Shown here piece by piece: positions 13,887 to 16,658 of a stretch of 16,658 bases of DNA. Under the pieces are notes generated by a model, which ran no database searches, was not told the origin of the DNA, and worked only from the letters and a program-made list of their open reading frames with translations. Positions within the stretch are counted from its first letter, which is position 1; each line of letters begins with the position of its first letter. Both the position numbers and the translations under genes were made by a program. The stretch is from JACQNR01 sp049515175. Lineage in GTDB: Bacteria > Acidobacteriota > Terriglobia > UBA7540. The stretch spans positions 1-16,658 of the forward strand of contig JBEKUI010000077.1 of NCBI GenBank assembly GCA_049515175.1. The letters are read 5' to 3'.

Positions 13887-15875
13887 TTGAAAAAATACCT
13901 CTTCGCTGCAGCACTGGTTCTATTTCTTGCCTCAACCGCCCGCGGGCAATCTTCCCAGCCGAGTCTGGTTGACCGGGTGGGCACGACGGGTTTCGTGCAG
14001 ATCGAAGCCGAAAGCTTCAAAGATCTGTCGCTCAAGGAGAAGGTGCTGGCGCACTGGCTCTCGATGGCGGCGATTGCCATTCACCCCATCGTCTTCGACC
14101 AGAACTCTCCTTACGGTCTGCGCATCAACCACCTGCTGGGCGATATTCTTCGCCACCCGCAGGGCATCGACCCGGCGGCGCTCCGGAAGATCACCGATTA
14201 CGCCAAGCTCTATTATGGGAACCGGGGCAACTACAACGACTTCACCTCGCGCAAGTTTCTGCCCGAGTTCTCGCCCGGCGAATTGCGCGCCGCGGCCGAG
14301 CAGGCGCTGAAGAACCGCCGCCGCAATTCCTCCACGGCGGCGCTGCTCAAGGAACTCGAAGAGCTCCACAAGCCGATCTTTGACGCCAACTTCCAGCCCA
14401 TGCTGACGGCCAAGAATCCGCCCCCCGGCGAAGACCCGCTCCTCGCGAGCGGCAACAACCTTTACGAAGGCGTGAGCAGCGACGACCTGAAGGGCTTCAA
14501 GGAGAAGTACGCGCTCAATTCGCGCCTGGTGAAGCGCAACGGCAAGCTGCTGGAAGAGGTTTATCGCGCCGGAACGCCGGACGGCAAAATCCCGCGCGGG
14601 CGCTACGCCGCCGAACTCAGCCGCGCCATCCGATATCTCACCCAGGCGCTGCCTTATGCCAGCCCGGCGCAGCAGAACGTGCTGCGCAAGCTGATTCGCT
14701 ATTACCAGACCGGCTCGCCCAACGACTGGCGCGACTTCAACATCGCCTGGGTCGCCGCCGATTCGCCCGTCGATTTCACCAACGGCTTCATCGAGGTTTA
14801 CAAGGACGCGCGGGGCGTGAAGGGCGCGGCGCAATCCTACGTCACGGTGATCGATGAGACCATGAACAAGCTGATGCGCGGGCTGGTCGCGAACGCCGCT
14901 TACTTCGAGCAGCGCGAGCCCTGGCTCGACCAGTACAAGATCGAGAACCCGAAGCCGCCGCTCGCCATGGCGGTCGAAACCGTGGCCGAGACCGCGGACT
15001 TCGACATCACTACGATCGGCGAGAACCTGCCCAACGAAAACGAGGTACGCGAGAAATTCGGCAGCAAGAGTTTCATCTTCACCAGCTCGATGCGCGCCCT
15101 GGCTTCGGCAACCGGCGAAAAGGTCACGGAGGAATTCGCCGCCTCGCCGGAGGAGATCGAGCGCGCCCGCCTATACCGCGACCAGGCCGATAACCTCTAC
15201 ACGGCCATGCACGAAGTGCTCGGTCACGGCTCGGGCAAGCGCAATCCCAAGCTCACGGAAGAGCCCGCCTACTACATCAAGGAGTACTGGTCGACGCTCG
15301 AGGAAGCGCGCGCCGACCTCGTGGCGCTCTGGATTTTCTTCGACCCCAAGCTGATCGAGATCGGCGCCATGCCCAGCGTGGAAGTGGCCAAGGCCGCCTA
15401 TGACGGCGAAGTGCGCGCCTCGCTGGTGCAGCTGCGCGAAGTTCCCATCGGCGACACCATCGAGGAGGACCACCGGCGCGGCACGCAGCTCATCGTCAAC
15501 TTCATCACCGAAAAGACGGGCACCATCGAAACCGTCGAGCGCGATGGCAAGGTCTACAAGGTGGTGAAAGATTACGCCAAGATGCGCGAGGGCGTGGGCC
15601 TGCTTCTCGCCGAACTGATGCGCATCAAAGCCGAGGGCGACTACGACGCGGCGAAGGATTTGATTACCCGCTACGGAATTCACTTCAACAAGGATTGGCG
15701 CGACCAGATCGTCGCTCGCTACAAGAAGCTCGACCTGCCCACCTACTGGACGGGCATCAATGCCGACCTGATCCCGCACTTCGGCGCCGGCGGCCGCATC
15801 GACGCGGTCGAAATCCGCTACCCGCGCGATATCATCCAGCAGCAGTTGCGCTACACGGAAATCGCCGGCAAGTAG
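13887..15875 (+). CDS. secreted dipeptidyl-peptidase III-like zinc metallopeptidase (family M49)
   Basis: 662 residues from a TTG start, chosen because AGGGAGG lies 4 bases upstream and the sequence from here reads as a signal peptide: basic KK, a hydrophobic core AAALVLFLAS, and a likely cleavage after ARG before QSSQ. In-frame ATG codons farther upstream (from 13746) would add a non-homologous leader and overlap the promoter. The zinc site is HEVLGH (442-447), the family M49 HEXXGH variant, with EEARAD (472-477) supplying the third ligand; the 25-residue gap is close to that of bacterial DPP III proteins and shorter than in human DPP3. These enzymes remove dipeptides from the N-terminus of short peptides. 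There is no lipobox cysteine, so a soluble periplasmic or released enzyme is expected. It is divergent from the redox cluster and probably unrelated to it. Confidence 0.93.
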   Translation: MKKYLFAAALVLFLASTARGQSSQPSLVDRVGTTGFVQIEAESFKDLSLKEKVLAHWLSMAAIAIHPIVFDQNSPYGLRINHLLGDILRHPQGIDPAALRKITDYAKLYYGNRGNYNDFTSRKFLPEFSPGELRAAAEQALKNRRRNSSTAALLKELEELHKPIFDANFQPMLTAKNPPPGEDPLLASGNNLYEGVSSDDLKGFKEKYALNSRLVKRNGKLLEEVYRAGTPDGKIPRGRYAAELSRAIRYLTQALPYASPAQQNVLRKLIRYYQTGSPNDWRDFNIAWVAADSPVDFTNGFIEVYKDARGVKGAAQSYVTVIDETMNKLMRGLVANAAYFEQREPWLDQYKIENPKPPLAMAVETVAETADFDITTIGENLPNENEVREKFGSKSFIFTSSMRALASATGEKVTEEFAASPEEIERARLYRDQADNLYTAMHEVLGHGSGKRNPKLTEEPAYYIKEYWSTLEEARADLVALWIFFDPKLIEIGAMPSVEVAKAAYDGEVRASLVQLREVPIGDTIEEDHRRGTQLIVNFITEKTGTIETVERDGKVYKVVKDYAKMREGVGLLLAELMRIKAEGDYDAAKDLITRYGIHFNKDWRDQIVARYKKLDLPTYWTGINADLIPHFGAGGRIDAVEIRYPRDIIQQQLRYTEIAGK

Positions 15876-15895
15876 GGGCGCAGCATGCTGCGCCC
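15876..15895. repeat. perfect 20-bp palindrome directly after the M49 gene (GTAGGGGC type)
   Basis: GGGCGCAGCATGCTGCGCCC is its own reverse complement and begins one base after the stop codon TAG. It could fold into a hairpin but lacks a T-run. With its GTAGGGGC lead-in it resembles the element at 9494-9523 and a class of short palindromic intergenic repeats common in Acidobacteria (recalled, not searched). Confidence 0.6.
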
Positions 15896-15915
15896 AATAT
15901 GTAGGAGCGTAAGTG

Positions 15916-16515
15916 ATGAAAGAGGTTCAATTGACCGGTGGGGCCGCCGAATGGGTGGAACGCTGTCTCTCCTATGGCAGCACGCTGGCGCGACTGTTAC
16001 TTGATTCTCCGATCTCGGGAGGCCATATATGGACTTACCTCCCCGCAGATGTGGATGTTCATGAAGCGAGCAGAAGCGAAATACTCAAACACGGCAAGAA
16101 AGACGCCATAACCGCTGGCCACGTTGAAGAAATCTCGGACATGGTAGCTGGTTTTGTAACGAGACATCTAAGGAGAAGCGGCAAACCCTATGCTGTTTTG
16201 GAGGACATCTCCAGGCCGGGTGACCCGGCAATATCATCTCCCGATGAGCAGCTCTTTTTTTATCATTCCGAGGTTTATGATTTCCTCGGCCCGAAAGACA
16301 GAGATATTGACATCCGCACCGTTCGCTGGTGGTTGAGCAAGGGACGGCCATATCCGACCGTCCTGGTATTGACCGCAGCCGCTGACATCCCGGATATTTG
16401 CCACCAGCAGGAAGTGCCGCGATCTGTCTTGAAGGCGTTTGCCCAGGACGCCGCTCATATCCTCGTTGGAGCCTACGATGAGGAGGGTTATTTGATTTGG
16501 AGCAAAAGCGTTTAA
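15916..16515 (+). CDS. hypothetical protein, family not recognised
   Basis: 199 residues from the ATG at 15916 (AGGAG 9-10 bases upstream); a GTG directly before it could add one residue. There is no signal peptide, no membrane helix and no clear catalytic motif. It is acidic to neutral and mixed alpha/beta in appearance, with scattered Trp and the segments HIWTYLPADVD (38-48), FFYHSEVYDFLG (about 114-125) and a hydrophobic strand TVLVLTAA (148-155). Base and codon use is visibly less GC-biased than in the peptidase gene upstream, and an insertion sequence begins about 40 bases downstream, so it may be acquired DNA. It is 40 bases after the peptidase stop, but the palindrome between them and the different composition argue against a functional link. 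Likely a real gene because of its length, start context and uninterrupted frame. Confidence 0.65.
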   Translation: MKEVQLTGGAAEWVERCLSYGSTLARLLLDSPISGGHIWTYLPADVDVHEASRSEILKHGKKDAITAGHVEEISDMVAGFVTRHLRRSGKPYAVLEDISRPGDPAISSPDEQLFFYHSEVYDFLGPKDRDIDIRTVRWWLSKGRPYPTVLVLTAAADIPDICHQQEVPRSVLKAFAQDAAHILVGAYDEEGYLIWSKSV

Positions 16516-16554
16516 CACAGACATCGACGGGTCGTGGGCTGGCGCAGACCCTTG

Positions 16555-16658
16555 GGAGCCTGTCTCAAAACTCGGAGTGTGGAAGGTGGAGTGCTAAGTG
16601 AATCAGCATGAGCCAAGAGATACGAGCCAACTACGATCAGATCGATTTGCTACCGCAG
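16555..16658 (+). mobile_element. left end of an insertion sequence, cut by the window edge
   Basis: GAGCCTGTCTCAAAACTC at about 16556-16573 has the look of an IS terminal inverted repeat, and a transposase-like reading frame starts 35 bases further on. The right end and target duplication are outside the window, so the exact boundary is uncertain. Confidence 0.6.
16608..16658 (+). CDS. transposase N-terminus (IS1182-like), truncated by the window end
   Basis: Only 17 codons are visible: MSQEIRANYDQIDLLPQ. This resembles the start of IS1182/IS5-group transposases, whose N-termini commonly read EIRADY-x-Q-x-x-LLPPSLEDW. An in-frame TGA three codons upstream fixes the ATG as the start. The family call rests on this short match and is recalled rather than searched. 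Confidence 0.6.
   Translation, partial: MSQEIRANYDQIDLLPQ

Noticed and set aside
13932..14834. Minus-strand open frame of 300 codons opposite the M49 peptidase gene
   Set aside because: Antisense to a gene with clear signal peptide and zinc motifs; no family resemblance.
16529..16551. GGGTC/GACCC dyad after the hypothetical gene as a terminator
   Set aside because: The stem is only 5 bp with a 13-base loop and no T-run.
1..16658. CRISPR arrays, tRNA or rRNA genes, phage genes
   Set aside because: No regularly spaced direct repeats, cloverleaf-like segments or rRNA-like stretches were seen.

Overview
The window looks like a piece of a fairly GC-rich bacterial genome, most likely Acidobacteriota. 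The main pointer is the left-edge gene: an orphan MacB/FtsX-type permease with two FtsX modules (the ADOP type abundant in that phylum). The rest of the gene content agrees: a bacterial archaemetzincin, a secreted DPP III-type peptidase, a heme-motif sensor kinase paired with an NtrC-type regulator, and palindromic intergenic elements of the GTAGGGGC type. The phylum assignment is inference. No rRNA or tRNA is present to confirm it.

Layout. (1) Positions 1-2211, plus strand: 3' part of an ADOP permease, cut by the window edge. (2) Positions 2341-13347, minus strand: nine co-directional genes. In transcription order they are: two membrane-anchored GcvH-like proteins; a four-cluster ferredoxin (HybA-like); a ten-helix NrfD/HybB-like membrane protein; a sensor histidine kinase with two c-type heme motifs; a sigma-54-dependent response regulator; an archaemetzincin overlapping the regulator gene by 4 bp; a HydG/ThiH-like radical SAM protein with a C-terminal hemerythrin-like domain; and a secreted TIM-barrel-like protein of unknown function. 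(3) Positions 13348-13886: a roughly 540-base, relatively AT-rich divergent intergenic region. (4) Positions 13887-15875, plus strand: a signal-peptide-bearing M49 (dipeptidyl-peptidase III-like) metallopeptidase read from a TTG start, followed at once by a perfect 20-bp palindrome. (5) Positions 15916-16515: an unrecognised gene of different base composition. (6) Positions about 16555-16658: the left end of an insertion sequence with the first 17 codons of its transposase.

How the genes may work together. HybA- and HybB-like subunits normally move electrons between a periplasmic enzyme and the quinone pool. No hydrogenase or molybdopterin catalytic subunit is encoded here. Instead the pair is preceded by two GcvH-like proteins, each with an N-terminal membrane anchor and each lacking lysine at the lipoylation position. 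The downstream kinase/regulator pair looks like a redox- or ligand-sensing heme system feeding a sigma-54 activator. Sigma-54-like promoters (GG-N10-GC) lie upstream of the first gcvH-like gene and upstream of hybA, so the cluster may control its own transcription. The radical SAM-hemerythrin fusion and the archaemetzincin extend the same strand. I infer, but cannot prove from sequence alone, that this is an uncharacterised membrane redox module.
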